From Polytrichum commune (lineage: Eukaryota; Streptophyta; Polytrichopsida; Polytrichales; Polytrichaceae): a stretch of DNA of 64,000 bases. The translations under genes were made by a program, and so were the position numbers. Location of the stretch: positions 38,285,081-38,349,080 of the forward strand of contig OX485809.1 in the NCBI GenBank assembly GCA_950295325.1. Reading direction: 5' to 3'. The first letter of the stretch is position 1. The number at the start of each line of letters is the position of its first letter. Shown in pieces: positions 22,345 through 34,139 of this stretch. A model generated the notes under the pieces. That model saw only the letters and a program-made list of their open reading frames with translations, did no database searches and was not told where the DNA came from.

Positions 22345-22560
22345 ATTTGCATCCACACTAATAATATGTGAATTCAAATTGCCTTCGCAAATATGTTGCC
22401 TCTTTACCCATGCAAATTGGCTTGGATCCAAACCATATCACTTTTTATTTGATTCGTCTACCTAACAGATTATATTATGTTATTGTAGTAGTACATTTTT
22501 TGAAAAGATTTGAAATGTCAATATATTAACGCAGGACAACCTAGTTGCACATACCAAATT
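22345..22560. mobile_element. Short TIR-like repeat M3
   Basis: It shows GCAAATATGTTGCCTC on the left and GACAACCTAGTTGCACATAC on the right. A related unit at 39012-39232 keeps TGCGCAATTAGGTTGCC and GGCAACCTAATTGCA as inverted ends. This copy is more decayed. Confidence 0.45.
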
Positions 22561-23164
22561 TATTTGTAATTTAACATGAGTGTCAAGGACATAACCTGGT
22601 ACATAGACCGGTCGGTAAGTATATATATATATAGAGAGAGAGAAAGATGGAGATAGAGAAAGAGAGAGTTTAAGGTGAGGTACGCACAACTTACAATTGC
22701 GACCACCATGGTCAATTGGGAAATTGTATGCATAGTTCACAAACAAGCCATGCAAAGTGGACAACATAGGGTGGAACAATACCCAATAGCCTACTCAAAA
22801 TTTGCACTACTTTATTTGTAGTGGCCTCCACCACTATTAGATTCGCACTCAAAAAGTGAGCCACAAGCGGGAGATCACAAAAGAAGTCCGACCGGTCCCG
22901 TTCGACTATTCACAATCAATCAAGCAATCACATGATCAATAATTCATCTGCTCATTTTATGCGAGTGACATGAGTGTCACCATGTTCCCAGTTGAGCCCC
23001 CTTAGCCCTCATATTGTCAAGCAACTCTTATAAAGTGTTTAGAATCTTGTAGAACGTGGTGATCGTATTCATTTTAAAACGCAAGTAGTATAGGGCTTGC
23101 ATACTTTGATATTTGTTTTAGAAGTTGTCATCTTAACCTTTAAAGGACTAAAGGGGCTGAATGT
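22561..23164. other. Non-coding stretch with (TA)n(GA)n
   Basis: A TATATATATATAGAGAGAGA tract lies at about 22620-22641. No gene seen. Confidence 0.45.
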
Positions 23165-23350
23165 ACGACATGTAAGGTAAGCGGGCTTTAAATGGACACT
23201 TTTAGCCCTACACCCACTTCTTGTCGGATACGAAACATGCGATTAGCGCATCATGAGTAGCAAGTTCAAATTGTGCATGTCGCCATTTTCCACATAATTT
23301 TTGGAGCTTAGATGAGAATCTTATTCATTATTAAAGTGAAGTCTTTTTCT
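23165..23350 (+). repeat. SINE-like repeat, copy related to 25950
   Basis: The blocks GGCTTTAAATGGACACTTTT, CCCACTTCTTGTCGGA, ATGAAACATG-type words and AAATTGTGCATGTCGCC recur at 25950-26130 in order. The first block resembles 2990-3040. Non-coding. Confidence 0.5.
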
Positions 23351-23394
23351 TTTTTCTTGTCAAATGATTATGAATGTGGCCCCAATTATCATTA

Positions 23395-23582
23395 GAAGAA
23401 AAGTTGTCCTTTACAACCATCCATTGCGACTCATGGCGAGAAAACACATAAATAAATTATTTTGGTTGCAGTTTTTGGTCATTGGGTAACTAAAATCCTT
23501 TGGTAGTCAACAAAAATGATGCATTCATGCGTTTTCTTGCCATGAGTTGCAATGGCCAAGTTGCAATGGACAACTTTTCTTC
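23395..23582. mobile_element. 188-bp MITE with long inverted ends, TA-flanked
   Basis: It is flanked by TA at 23393-23394 and 23583-23584. Both ends read GAAGAAAAGTTGTCC inward and continue through CCATTGCRACTCATGGC to AGAAAAC, about 50 bp of imperfect inverted repeat. Only about 85 bp of unique interior remains. Non-coding. Confidence 0.75.
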
Positions 23583-24600
23583 TATTGGATGTTGATTGTT
23601 GAATCTAGAATAGTCCCCAAGCAGTTGATGTATTGAAGCATGTGTCTAGACTTCAATCTCTTTGAAATATATGTCTATTTGGTATTTGTTCTTAGATCTA
23701 CACCTACCCACAAGCCACTCAAATATAAGTGTGTGATTAAAATAAGTAACCAAATCATGCATGCATTACCTTACACATAATTTCTACAAGTTCTTCCTAC
23801 ATAGTCTCTAGTATAATTGTTTTGGAGTGACATCCTACTAACCTTTGAGTCAATAAGCAAATATTTTCAAGGAAGATCGCCGATTCACATTTGTGTTTTC
23901 TAGTCCATATTGCAACATTGAACATTCAAATTAGTGACGACAAGCATAATAAAGCCTCAAGGCATTTCCATTGCCGCCACCACATTTTCCTCCAATTCGT
24001 ACATCACAATGGTGGTGGAGCTGGTGGAGTACCTAGAACCCCATTCAATACTAGAAGGTACTCTCCTAATAACACTTTATGCATAATATTAACCTATCCT
24101 TAACTACTTTATTGATGTCAACACACATGCACATTATTTTCTTACAAGTTTTTAAAGGATAATAATATTACATAATTGGTCTTGTAGCAATGTTGCCTCC
24201 ACAACCATGGTTTAGTGGCGTTAGAAGGAGACATGATAGCAACGATACCAATGCTCTTAGGTAACATGTTTAACATTGATTGAAATTGTGTTGGTCGTGA
24301 TTGTAAAGTCTCTAGATCTTTCACAATGGTAGATTTGTATCATATTTTCAAAAATAATGACATGTTGCCTAAGTTTCATATGTTGTTAGAAAGCGTGAGA
24401 TTTGGGTTGGTGCACGTCGATAGCCATGTGTTTGGTTATCATGTGCAATGAAAGGGTAGTTTGGGACATATGAATGTAATAGTTCTAAAAATGGACTATG
24501 CACCACAATAGTTCTCAAAATATTGGGGTTTCTCAAAAGAAATGTAGGGAGTTAAAATGGCAACTCCTCTATTCAAAATTCTATAGAGCTATGATTTTTG

Positions 24601-24670
24601 GGGTATTGTGAGAATAGAACTTCGACCTCTTGCACTTTGACCAAGATTAATACCAGTAGACCAAATACCC
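24601..24670 (-). pseudogene. tRNA-Pro-like pseudogene with intact acceptor stem
   Basis: The minus strand begins GGGTATTTGGTCTACTGGTA and ends AATACCC; GGGTATT pairs perfectly with AATACCC as a 7-bp acceptor stem. TTGGTCTACTGGTAT is the tRNA-Pro D arm, and CTTGG...GCAAG brackets a 7-base loop with AAA at the anticodon position. The T stem is mismatched, so function is unlikely. Length is 70 nt. Confidence 0.65.
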
Positions 24671-24679
24671 ATTTGATGA

Positions 24680-25949
24680 CCCTCGAAATCAACCTCCAAA
24701 GTTTATTCTTCAATATTTATGAGAATAAGAACTTTGTTTGATATTGGTGGTACTTGAAATTTTGACAACATTATTTCTTGAATGAAATAATTTAGGTAAA
24801 ATTCTATGTGCTAAATTCCAAAGCTTGAAGAAGCTCTATAGTATTCTAACACGAGATAAACATGACACGTATTTGAATAGGTCAATCATACAAGTCCAAA
24901 CATCTTCAATATGTGTTTAAAAAAGATTGTATCATTATGATTGGAATGCATGTGAATAATGAGTTTTCATGTGGGGTTAGCTTCTCACACTTTTCTAAAG
25001 GTATAAATGCCTAGGCTTAAGCACCTTTGTCTTGAGGCCCAAAATGAACCTCGGGAGCATTCATGGTTAAGGAATTCTACACATTTGTTAGACAACATAG
25101 TACACTCATAGGAATCATAAAGTGATTCATATCCGGACATTCTTCCGACATGCTTTTACTTTTGACCTTCATGCAAATTATGTGCATGTTGGATCATCAC
25201 CAAGCGCCACATGTCAAGCTAGTCATATGTATGCACTTGTCAAGCTTGTCACACAACTTTACCGAATGTCACATACTCGACCCATAGTAGAATCTCACAA
25301 ACATCTTTAGGCCTTTCCACTTGCATGCCCAATGCTTTGTTCTCACCTAAAAGTATGTGAGCTTTATGTGATCACTCATCTTAATCATACACCTACATTT
25401 GGATAAAACATGGCAAGGCTTCTCCGAAATCTTGTGGTATCATTACAAGGAAAGTGGTTCTCTTTGACATGTGGCCCATGACATGTGGCCCATGACATGA
25501 AAAACATTAATCATTGGACTTGGTGTGCTGAAAATATAGACACCATTCTAGTCAAAATTTCACATAATTGACAAAGACTGTGAGATCACTAAGACAAGAG
25601 AATCTTTTCTTTAAATATTTATAACTTTTGCATGTCAACTTCATTTTGAAGTTTGATTTGCAAATTGCCAACCAAATGAGACTAATTAAAATGTACGTGA
25701 AGTTCAAAGTGCCCACAATAGGGCCACAAACCTTAAATGAATTGTCGGGTCATCCGCTCTTTCCATTGGACACAATTTAGTTCAACATGATGGAGTTCGA
25801 CACGGCAAGATTGAAGCATATCTTTAGAGTGGAAGAGGGTCCAACCCATTTGTAAAGTGATAGTAATCTGCTTAGAATGTAGTAAATTTTGTTCACTCGA
25901 GAACATTGATCTAGGGTGTGTATAGTTTGATTACCATTTTGGAGGCATA
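24680..25949. other. Non-coding stretch
   Basis: No gene found. A 15-bp unit (GACATGTGGCCCAT) is tandemly repeated twice near 25465-25497. Nothing else recognised. Confidence 0.4.
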
Positions 25950-26130
25950 AGTAAGTAGGGTGTAGGCCTTAAATGGACACTTTTTTAACTGTGTGCCCAC
26001 TTCTTATAGGAAATGAAATATGGATTTAGTGCAAGATGATAAGCAAATCCAAATTGTGCCAGTAGCCAACTTCCCAGAGATTCCTATGCTCATATAAATG
26101 CCTTATTAAAGGAATGTTCTTGAGCTCATT
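25950..26130 (+). repeat. SINE-like repeat, copy related to 23165
   Basis: It shows GTAGGCCTTAAATGGACACT, GCCCACTTCTTATAGGA and AAATCCAAATTGTGCCAG, aligning with 23165-23350. Non-coding. Confidence 0.5.
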
Positions 26131-26357
26131 GAATGATCATATAATTCCTTTCCAAGTTATGTTGACTATTGAGTTTAGAAGGGTTAACAAATTATGAGTT
26201 CGTAGTTCAATCTCATTTCAAGATATGTCTTTTTGGTTTTCCGTTTTTACATTCACCCTTGGCCACACATTGTGCATGTGCATGTGTGTGGTCAAGAAAA
26301 GTAACTAAGTAAGGACAACATATCTTATCAAATTTTTTGACCCACTATGGTCATGTA

Positions 26358-26987
26358 CCGTAGCACCATAGCTGGTTCGTGCACCTCAAAACGAATATTT
26401 ATTTATTTTTTGAAAAATAAGGTTCTCCAACTAAAAATATAAATTATGAAATTTTGTCAGTCCTATGATTTAAAAATATTTAATACTTTTTTTTGGTAAG
26501 GTCCAGCAACACTGGAAGTAGGTTGTTCTTTTTTTCATTCATTCGTGGCGGCTTCTTGGCCTTAAACCTAAGTATCCACCTTAACCTTACTTAGTGTGGC
26601 TCTTGTTTGTCTTTGCACAATGTATGTGTGGGGTCTTTTGTATGTATTTGCACTTTGACATGTGTGAGAAGAGTGTTAGAAATGACACCAAAACAACGAT
26701 GGGTTGATTTTGCTTTTATCCCTATTAGCAAGGAGGAGAGGGAGATGGATATAAAAAGAGAGTTTGCCACTTTGAGTGAGCAGGGTGCTGAGTCATTAAT
26801 ACGTTAGCATGCAACCTCTTATGGCAAATTAACGTGATTGGAGCTTAGAAGAGTCCAAATTTTCCATTAATTAGTTTTTTTGTGATATATTTTTCACTTA
26901 TTCATTTGATTGGGTTCATAATTTCCATTTTTTTTCGGTTTTTTCATTTGGGATTTATTTTTGCACGAAGTAGCTATGGTGCCACAG
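26358..26987. mobile_element. TIR element, CCGTAGCACCATAG ends
   Basis: The left end CCGTAGCACCATAGCTGGTT and the right end read inward, CTGTGGCACCATAGCTACTT, are inverted repeats. The left flank is TA, the right TG. CATAGCTGGTTCG is shared with the TA-flanked element at 48379-49319, which suggests one superfamily. The interior encodes short frames only. Weak extra symmetry (GACCCACT / AGTGGATC) lies just outside, so the borders may be slightly wider. Confidence 0.6.
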
Positions 26988-27214
26988 TGGATCAAAACAC
27001 AACTCAATCTACCATTCCAAGCAGTGAATGGGAGAATTTTGAGCCAACTTGGGATTTCTTCTTCTCCTTCTTCTTAATAATCGATTCACTATTCATTGGA
27101 GTACTTTGATTATTCCTTGTCATGGTTTTGTTAAGCTCCTTATGGGACCAGCCTGACAGGAGAAAACAAAGCCATTGCAACAACAATAATGACCCAATTC
27201 CACATGCAATAAGA

Positions 27215-27312
27215 TTAAGGTTGAGAGAGATAGAGAGTTGATGCCAAGTGTAGGTTGGCGTGAATGAGGGGTACTTCACCCTTGATCAAAGTTGCAAACT
27301 CGAATGTAAACC
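27215..27312 (-). repeat. SINE-like repeat, inverted copy
   Basis: On the minus strand it reads CTTTGATCAAGGGTGAAGTA, CCCCTCATTCACGCCAACC, then TCTCTATCTCTCTC. This is the 3' half of the 2985-3193 family with its pyrimidine tail. Confidence 0.6.
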
Positions 27313-28329
27313 TGCGAAGGATATACATGCGTTAATGGTTAAATCCAATTAACCCAATTTTGTACTTGCCATGAAATATGTTGGGTTGTCTGTGTAGGCA
27401 TCCCAAAACAAAAATAAGAAACAAAATGCATGGATCTTGCCAATATTGTGGTACCTTTCTTTTTACCACAATATTATGGTACCATGGGTTTGATGGATCG
27501 CCTAATCTCCTTTTCAAAAGATAAAGAAAATAAATAAAAAATCGGATCAACAAATTATCTAAGGTCTATACCATTTGTATCAAGTGGAAACTCTTTAGCA
27601 GCCTAGAGTTAACATGTCTGATTTCTAAGCCGAGAAGAATTTACGTCTAGCCAACAACCTACACCCTTCCATACTAGTGTACACATTTATGGTATAATAT
27701 TCTAAATTGGTACAAGTGGACGGCTAACTTTAAAAATAGAAATCCTAATTTCATAAACAAGCCATTTGTATGATCAGATCCACCATTATAGGTTCATATT
27801 ATCTTTAAGTTGTTGAATTAGAACAAACATCATGAAACAAATTTGAGGAGGTTTTGGCTTGAGCATTTAGGGGTTAATTTCATGTCGGTGACAAACACCA
27901 AATTTGTTATCTTTCTCTTTCATATTTAATGGGGTCAAAGAGGCAAACCTACTAGGATTATGAAAGATCTCTCATCTTTTTTTAGCACTCACTTTTGAGT
28001 TGCCCGGTTGGTAGGAAGCCTCACTCCATGATTCACATAGTTGCAAGAGGCCCACCACGACTTTGGAAGGCCCAACGGAACTAGCGGACCAAATGGCTCG
28101 CCGGTTGGGATTGTTTCATCACGAGTCACTAATAAAGACAACTTGTGTGGCCGGCCTCCCCCCCCCCCCCCCTTCGGGATGCCAATAGCCTTTGGTCGGG
28201 CCCAATGTCCCACAAGGCCAAATGGGCCCTTGAGAGTCATGTGGAAGTGACGAAAGCCGGTTTTCAATGTGGGATGGATTTCATTATATATTTTAATGAA
28301 TGGTACAATTGCATAGAAGTTGATAATTT
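27313..28329. other. Non-coding stretch with a 15-C run
   Basis: A 12-bp arm hairpin AATATTGTGGTA/TACCACAATATT lies at about 27443-27476. A run of 15 C sits at 28158-28172 inside a local GC-rich patch (28010-28260). The overlapping frames there come from low stop density. No gene recognised. Confidence 0.45.
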
Positions 28330-28590
28330 ATGTAAAGCAACTCTATAAGACGTCTAGCCGCACCGAGTGAACAACGTTTCAATTAAAGGAGGGTTTCATG
28401 CTTGTTCTCTTTCCATGAATAGAGTTGCTATGAATAATGTTTTCAACAAATACCTAGTATCGAGATGAACAATGCTTCCTAGATCTTTTCGAGGCACTAA
28501 GTTCATGGCATACAAACATCTAGTATCACCTTCAGTAATTTCCCACATGCACTACTAACCCTCCCTCACTGATTGTGATAATTAGTGTAG
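28330..28590 (+). repeat. Dispersed repeat family E, second half
   Basis: AGATGAACAATGCTTCCTAG and TTTCCCACATGCACTACTAA match 40590-40830 and 13715-13830. Confidence 0.55.
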
Positions 28591-30927
28591 CAACCGGTAA
28601 AATTGCATGCATGTTTTATGAAGAGTTTAAGGTGTATCTTATTTTCTACTTTAGTGTCTGGGATTAAGGACATAGTACAAGCTTAAAAAATCCCCAACCA
28701 TGCAAATAGGTTCTATGAGGTTACTACTTTGGTATTTTGAAAACTGACTTCAAACAACGTCACTTTGATTTAGAGTTCAAAAAGTTGCAAACCGACTAGG
28801 GGTTTAAGACTGGGAATGCATAACACCAAAAACCCTTGAATTCCTCAATCAAATTGTGAGAAATCTACTTCTACGATTCTTTGTATCCCTTCATAACTCA
28901 AATTATGAAACTGGGTTATTTTGAGTGCTAAAACCGGAGTTAACATCTAGTTTTAGGCAATCCCCTAAAATTTTGAAGAGAAAAGGTAATAAAAAAAACA
29001 CTTAAATCTAAAAGGACCGTATGTTTCTTCACGACAAGGTCTTGAGAATCCAAAACCTTTGAGATATAACTTTGTTGCATGAGGGGTGCACACAATATTG
29101 GTTGTACCTATCCATGTGGGTGCAAAAGAGGGTTAATATGTAGTTAAGGTTGGGGAATACAAAAGCATACATAGTTGTAAGGAATATATTCTCTTGGTTT
29201 TGTAGATACACTAAGTTTTTTTTTTCTACTGCAATAAGAGTTGTTAGCTTAGATGAAGAATTTCAAAGTCACATGCGTCATATATTTGGGGGCATGGGTA
29301 TATTCATAGGCATTTCATCATGATCCCACCTTGCTTCAAAACTTGAGGTTGTTTTTTACCCATAACTTTGTACATGTCTCCTTTTTGGTGATCCAAAACC
29401 TTGCATACAAGAGTTTTTAATTTAGGAGTGACACATGCACATCATTTTGATTCCAATCGTGCATGCACCCCCCGGGGTTTGACAGGAAGTCCATGTCTTG
29501 GGGCCTACTAATTCCAATTCCAAAACTCGTACTATACCTAGATTTCTTACCAACCTATGACATAAGTTGTCTATGAATCTATATGATGTCTATGAATCTA
29601 TATGACATAAGTTGTACACAAATATGCGCAATCAGGTTGCCTCTTTACCCATGCAATCCACCGCGGGTATAAATCAATTTACATTGTACGAGTAGATTCC
29701 ACTCCATTTGAGTATATGATGTCATGGGCCATTTTTGAATTGTAGCTTTAGTGGTGCAAGTAATGACTGGGTGAGTGAAGCCCTAGTAGTGTCCAATATT
29801 GAAGACTTCAACACTTGCCAAATGCCATATTGGCCACCATTTTTAAAAAATAAAAAATTTGTTGTTGTTGGAGGGGGGGGGGGGCACTTCACAAAAGTGT
29901 GCTTTGCAAAGATTCCACCCTTCACAGTAAAGGCCTCTCTAGAAATTGCTTGTCACAAAATATAGTGGCTACAATTTGCAAATAGAAACATAGTTGGATT
30001 CCAATCTTGGCACTCTAGGAGACTCTTCCAAATTCCAATAAATCTTGCACTTTCGACTCTGCAACTTTGACTCGGCATTAACTGCAACTTGAGCTTGGCA
30101 AGCACAACTATATGTGAATGTGGATTTTCTAAATAGAATTGGGTGAAGAGTGATCGCAAAAGTCGATTGATGCATTGATGCGAGTGTCACTATGCGGTCT
30201 TCTAGTGGAAAGTATAAATTGGGCTAGAATTTTTAACACTTGAAAATCGACCAAAAACCGGAGGGCTTTGCCTTTGGAGTTGGATGATGATTAAGTGCAT
30301 TATGCAGGAAATCTTAATAATTTTAGTGCATCATATTATTGTGTGTACTTCTTCAATATAGTGAGACATCAACTTATTTTCATATTCAATACAAAATGGC
30401 CAATATCTTCTTCTTCTTCTTCTTCTTTTTGTTGGTGAAGTGTGATTATTTTGAAGCCCTTCACATTAAGATGCATGTGCACACTTCAAACTTGAAAACT
30501 GAGCCCTAGTAGTGCTCGTAGGTTTGAATATATGTATCTTATTATATACTTATTTACACCTATTTGTGTCAAAGTCCTAACAAAGGATGTTGTGACGGTG
30601 CCGGTGCATGAATTGCTTAAACTTGCTTAACTTCTTCATGGGCCCTTCAACCAGGCATGTAGTTCATGAGCCCCACAGGCCTCCTTGAGAGAACCTTTGT
30701 AGCAAGATATTAGTTTAATCGGGTGACCGCCCTCACATTTTACGTGGGCCTCTAACTCATGTCCCAACCGAGTCTTGTGTCGGTGGGGATTACAATCACA
30801 TCTCAAACCACGTTACCTCACAAAAAGTGGGTTGTATGTAAAGTGTGATGACACTATTTGTTTCAATTATTGCGAACACGAGTTGAATATAAGAAATCGA
30901 CATGGTTATCAAAAGGAATCATTTCGG
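28591..30927. other. Long non-coding stretch
   Basis: No gene. Small features: a tandem pair of GTCTATGAATCTATATGA at 29570-29605, a 12-G run at 29873-29884 and a (CTT)n tract at 30409-30428. Short overlapping frames at 29720-30190 lack domains. No TIR pair found. Confidence 0.45.
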
Positions 30928-31065
30928 ACATGGAGCAACAAACTTGTCCCATAGCCGTGCTGCATAAACATGCTTCGGGTTCACATACGAGCTTGCGGCT
31001 ATGATCAAGGATGAAGCTTGTCCCTCATTCACGCCAACCCTAAATTGGTCTCTCTCTCTCTCTCC
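30928..31065 (+). repeat. SINE-like repeat with (CT)n tail
   Basis: It has ACAAACTTGTCCCATAGCC, GGGTTCACATACGAGCTTG and CCCTCATTCACGCCAACCC, then (CT)n at 31051-31063. It is the best-preserved copy for the B-box-like word GGTTCACATACGAG. Confidence 0.65.
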
Positions 31066-31311
31066 GGGATGGAGACGTGAAGTGGCTCCGTAGTGGCTTG
31101 TCTTTTTAAAGAGAGGCCATGTGGGGGGTCTCTTTGACAATACTAGGTTATGATATATTCCTTTGACTTGAAACCCCATGCAATTATAAGTGCAGCGGTG
31201 GAGTCTATCAATCCCACACAAACAAGTCTTGTTGAAAAACAATGACCAAAACAACATGATAATTAAGAGAGACCACAAACCAATCCTAGCCAACTCAAAA
31301 TTGTTGGTAAA

Positions 31312-31328
31312 CCCCCCCCCCCCCCCCC
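31312..31328. repeat. Poly-C run (17)
   Basis: The longest mononucleotide C run in the window, immediately followed by nine A. Confidence 0.9.
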
Positions 31329-31429
31329 AAAAAAAAAATCATTTCATTTTCAAAATTTGTATTATGATACCCATGATCCATACCAATGAAAACCAGTCTT
31401 TCTTTGAGTAGAAACGCCCGCTCTCAACT

Positions 31430-32290
31430 TTGATTAGAACATGATGAATTTGAGCTTCATAAAACCTCCATCTCGGATGAGAGTCGTAGAAAACGAAGAT
31501 CGCTAACCCCAAAAGAAGGTTCGACCTTCCGACCAAACTCCCCAGAATTAGAGACACGTGAGCCTCCAAATCCATTTACCTCGGCCCCAATCCCAAACAC
31601 CTTGGGTGGTTTTTCCCTATTCCAAGTTGTGTGTGTGCAGGCAGGCAAGCGCGTGGGGCCATCCATGGGAGCATTGAAGTGATGGAATGGTGGATATAAT
31701 GGCAGTGGATGTGGAGGACTTTCTCTCTCTCCCTCTCTCTGAAGCTTTCTCTCATATATATAACTTATATTCGATGCGTTGATGACGACGTCATCGTTGT
31801 CCGGGAGCCAATATTAAGTTAGACTCGGTCCAAGCTTCCGTCCACTCCTCTGTCTGCCTGCATGTAAAGAATGTTTCATCGTGCGCCATTGTCAAAAATT
31901 AATGTCATTGTTTTCCCAGCCTGCAAAATTCCCTGACACCCAAACGACTTCTTCACGACATTACCACCACCACCACCACCACCACCAGGGTATTAACTTA
32001 GTAGCGCAGTAGTGGTAGGAGTAGTAGTAGTGGGGGTACGTACTTACTGGACTTATTACCTCGAGCTTTCGCGAATCCCAAGAGCCCCACTGCTGCTGCT
32101 GCTGCTACCATTCAACCCACAGCTTTCAAGAAACAAAAGAACTCCTGGCATGGTTTAATTTCACGACTCCCTCGCATATATGCACTGCCCGCCCATGGAT
32201 TCCCAAGTCAAGCAGCCCCAAAAAAACCCACCCTTTTTGTTGTTCGGCTTCAATCTCATCCGTAGCGTTACTCAGCACCTTGGCTGCAGT
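31430..32290. other. GC-richer segment with promoter-like words
   Basis: This interval is richer in GC than its surroundings. It has a pyrimidine-rich tract (31719-31755), a TATATATAA word (31756-31764), GATGACGACGTCATC (ACGT-core, bZIP-type) near 31781, (CCA)n at 31963-31986 and (CTG)n at 32089-32106. These resemble plant promoter or 5' leader sequence, but I cannot attach a coding exon on either strand. Confidence 0.3.
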
Positions 32291-32294
32291 TCAT

Positions 32295-32400
32295 GGTGTG
32301 GGACTAAGTGTTGGACGAGCATAGTTCTCCTTTAATTCCGGGATTCCTCCGTTCATGGGGGAGCACTCAATCTTTGTGTACTGTAGAGTTTTCGACAAAC
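32295..32400 (+). repeat. Dispersed repeat shared with 38680-38790
   Basis: GGACGAGCATAGTTCTCCTT, CATGGGGGAGCACTCA and TGTAGAGTTTTC match GGGCGAGCATACTTCTCTTT, TATGGGGAGCACACA and TGTAGAGTTTCC at 38690-38770. Confidence 0.55.
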
Positions 32401-32512
32401 GACGACTCTAGTTCATCTATCATCGCCCTACAAAACTTCAAAATAACCCAAACCTTATATCAAATCCTTCACAACCTCGTTGTAAAAAAATTGCCGTCCA
32501 ATAAATCGCATT

Positions 32513-32790
32513 TCTAATTCCCAACAATTCCAAACTTGACAAACAACGAGCACCCAATTACCCCCCATCAACCCCTCCATTGCATTTACTCACAACATGA
32601 CCTCTTGCTAGAAGATAGGTAATACCCCTAATCCACCCGTTAAGACACGCCTAATTCTCAACAATTCCAAACTTGACAAACAACAAGCACTCAATTACCC
32701 CCCCCCCCCTCCTTCCATTAAACCTCTCCACTGCATTTACTCACAACATGACCCCTTGCTGGAAAATAGGTTAAACTCCTTTTACCACCC
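32513..32790 (+). repeat. Tandem duplication, about 135-bp unit
   Basis: Two head-to-tail units share AACAATTCCAAACTTGACAA, GCATTTACTCACAACATGAC and CACCCGTNAAGACAC. The second has a 12-C run (32698-32709) where the first has six C. Divergence is moderate. Confidence 0.75.
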
Positions 32791-33058
32791 GTCAAGACAC
32801 ACGTCTTAGCCTAGTTGTCGACGAACAGAGAAAAAGAAACACCGTATACAAACATGCCCTCTCATCCATCCATCCATCCATTCATCATGAAACTTGACCT
32901 CTTATAGGTGTGTTACCGATTCATCTCAAATTACCTCGAGTAAACAATTCCCTAAGTCGAGTGTCAAACGAACTCAAAAAAGTAACCTCCAAGTTACACA
33001 CTATTTTAGGTTTTTCCTTTTAATGTTGGATGAATGAGAGGCACATACATACACTCCT

Positions 33059-33177
33059 ATGCACAACATAAATTCCTTCTCTCTCTCCTTCCTTGGCGAA
33101 TGGGCTATTATTCATGCTGGTGCCTTCACACATCTCTCTCTCTCTCTATCTCTCTCTCTACACCTCCTGTATGTGTG
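33059..33177. repeat. CT-rich tracts
   Basis: Two (CT)n-type tracts (33079-33090 and 33131-33160). They may be simple repeats or a leader-like Y-patch; no gene can be attached. Confidence 0.6.
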
Positions 33178-33512
33178 TAGTATACTAAACTCATCAATAA
33201 ACAGGGGCAACCAACTGCTAGTTACAGATGAAGCAGTTTGAGTTGGGAGAGAAAGCTGGTTGAGATTCGAGAGTTGAGGAACAATGAGAATATACATCGA
33301 ATTTTAGAGAAAGAGAAACGGAGCGATGCCAGCATGGAGACTTGGGGGAAAAAACAACATGAGGATTTCTTCCGTCCGATTGTGCACCCAAAATCTTCTT
33401 CCCGGACACTGAGGTGCACTTGGCAAAGCACTGACTCAAACACATCACGGTGGCAGATGGGGCCAGAAATTGGAGGTAGTTAACTTAACTCCACTTTCGT
33501 GCCGCAAAAAGG

Positions 33513-33998
33513 TTAGTGGTGATGGCGGTTCGTTAGTCGTACATTGCTTGGGAAAGAGCCCCGATTATTGAATATGTGGATTCGAATAGAGACTTTGAGC
33601 GGCTTGCTTGGGTGCGTTACGATTGTCGGGATGTGGCGAGTCGGGGAACCAAAGTTCGGTGGAGTTGCCGCGATGCGTTTTATGGAAGGACCACGCATGG
33701 TAACTTTTTGTGTTTGTGGGTCTTTTTTCCTTTGTTTTTTCCGGGTTAGTTTTTTTGGACGCCGCCCCCACCGACCGACTCCAAACAAAACGAGTCTTTC
33801 CGGTATTCTTGGCGCCCTATTCTTGTTTGGTTTGAAGCCGCATGCATGCAGGCCCATATGAATAGAAGGTGCGGGAACAAAAGGGCACCCGAATCCACAC
33901 ACGAATGCGTGCGGGGGCACCTTGTAGGCTTGTGCATTGGCTTTAGTCGATTTGGTAGGGCCTCGTCGAGCGACCAAGAGGCATCCAACCCCACCCAA
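33513..33998 (-). CDS. Longest open frame in the window (161 codons), unknown
   Basis: The frame lies in a GC-rich block that is also open for 105 and 119 codons on the other strand, so low stop density rather than coding may explain it. The product would be very basic (RRPKKLTRKKQRKKD near the middle) with no recognised domain, signal peptide or membrane segment. No splice or conservation evidence supports it. Confidence 0.15.
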   Translation of the reverse strand: MGGVGCLLVARRGPTKSTKANAQAYKVPPHAFVCGFGCPFVPAPSIHMGLHACGFKPNKNRAPRIPERLVLFGVGRWGRRPKKLTRKKQRKKDPQTQKVTMRGPSIKRIAATPPNFGSPTRHIPTIVTHPSKPLKVSIRIHIFNNRGSFPSNVRLTNRHHH

Positions 33999-34139
33999 TC
34001 ATATGGGCCTTCAAGAGGGCTCGTGAATTATCGGTTGGGAGCCGCCTCCCATAATTCCGCAATTGGCCTAGGGACTCGTGGCATCCATGTAATTTATGCA
34101 TCCATCGTGAATGAAGAATACAAGTCGTTACGTTTGTGC

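Noticed and set aside
24601-24670. Functional tRNA gene
   Set aside because: Acceptor stem is perfect but the anticodon stem and T stem have mismatches and the anticodon position no longer reads proline.
27443-27476. microRNA precursor
   Set aside because: The hairpin arm is only 12 bp, too short for a plant miRNA foldback.
33513-33998. 161-codon frame, the longest in the window
   Set aside because: Lies in GC-rich DNA open on both strands, with no domain, splice context or conserved copy. Kept only as a low-confidence entry.
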